From: an uncultured Schlesneria sp.
Lineage (GTDB): Bacteria > Planctomycetota > Planctomycetia > Planctomycetales > Planctomycetaceae
Direction: 5' to 3'
Length of the DNA stretch: 64,000 bases
NCBI GenBank assembly: GCA_903840265.1
Contig: CAIMFH010000030.1
Span: forward strand, 1 to 64,000
Shown here: positions 63,640 through 64,000 of the stretch, one piece after another
Position numbering within the stretch: position 1 is the first letter of the stretch
Layout: each line of letters opens with the position of its first letter
Notes under the pieces: generated by a model
Databases searched by the model: none
What the model was told of the DNA's origin: nothing
What the model saw: the letters and a program-made list of their open reading frames with translations, nothing else
Made by a program: the position numbers and the translations under genes

Positions 63640-64000
63640 TATTGTGGTGGGGTGGCATTGCGTGACCCTTCGAAGTCAACGGGATGTGCCACTGCTTGGC
63701 CGCTTCGGACAAGCAGTGCTCATTGGCACCCCAGACTTCGAAGTCTGGGGTCTCTTTCAACGCTCTGCCGGATTCCAGGATGATTCAATAAGCCCTTGAT
63801 TAAGGCGATTTCGTCAAAGGTTTATGCGCAGTTAGCACTGCTTGTCCGAAGCGGCCAAGCAGTGGCACGGCGTATCGACTTCGAAGAGCAATTCCACCCC
63901 TGGCCACCCTGCCGCATTCGAGACGGTCTCTCATTCGGGTTGATGACTAATCGTCATTGCGGAGGGCGTTTTCGGGGTAGCATCCAGGGAGGAAAGGTGG
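63640..64000. repeat. Cluster of palindromic repeats at the window end
   Basis: No gene is seen. Family A palindromes lie at 63690-63718 (arms cactgcttg/caagcagtg, reversed orientation of the spacer) and 63836-63868. Between them a perfect 22-base palindrome (ccccagacttc paired with gaagtctgggg, 63729-63750) is followed by tctcttt and may act as terminator for the GyrI-like gene. Confidence 0.6.

Overview
The window reads as an ordinary stretch of a Planctomycetota chromosome, most likely class Planctomycetia, at roughly 55-58% G+C by eye. The lineage call rests on several marks: a DUF1559 prepilin-like protein with a C-terminal H-x9-DG motif; a TIGR03009/LolA-like protein; a Tyr-rich small secreted protein of a type common in planctomycetes; an ECF sigma factor with a large membrane-anchored partner; WD40 and NHL secreted propellers; and many short palindromic dispersed repeats between genes. 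I saw no rRNA, convincing tRNA, CRISPR array, phage or intact insertion sequence.

Layout. 0.5-8.7 kb: orphan sugar-binding lipoprotein, planctomycete membrane protein, DUF1559 pseudopilin, LolA-like protein, ThiF/MoeB-type adenylyltransferase, GspG-like pseudopilin, TauE/SafE exporter and a TrpG/PabA amidotransferase. 8.9-21 kb: an accessory-looking stretch of small unknown genes, an orphan antitoxin with a toxin stub, and two very large hybrid histidine kinases. One kinase carries a LOV photosensor domain. This stretch also holds a Tdi1-type immunity-like protein and a pentapeptide-repeat protein. 21-32 kb: FtsH; a VOC-VOC-DoxX-YCII-YCII operon; NHL propeller; M28 peptidase; enolase-superfamily enzyme; HpnH for hopanoid side chains; Nif3.

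32-42 kb: a minus-strand flagellar export and motor-switch operon in the order fliL-fliM-fliN-fliO-fliP-fliQ-fliR-flhB-flhA, then a HEAT-like unknown that overlaps or abuts flhA. 42-55 kb: a large membrane/TPR protein, beta-carbonic anhydrase, a truncated UPF0261 remnant, the ECF sigma pair, a truncated WD40 remnant, ribosomal protein S21 and an alkaline phosphatase. 55-62 kb: yceH, rodA, a DnaA-box cluster that may be the replication origin, dnaA without domains I-II, a cysteine desulfurase and a WD40 protein. The last 1.8 kb is repeat-rich, with one GyrI-like protein.

The flagellar genes form a coherent operon. FtsH, rodA, dnaA, rpsU and the cysteine desulfurase are housekeeping. The best leads are the LOV kinase, the DnaA-box cluster with an atypical DnaA, the decayed gene fragments, and the families of mobile-looking palindromes. 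I did not find a clearly new multi-gene system.
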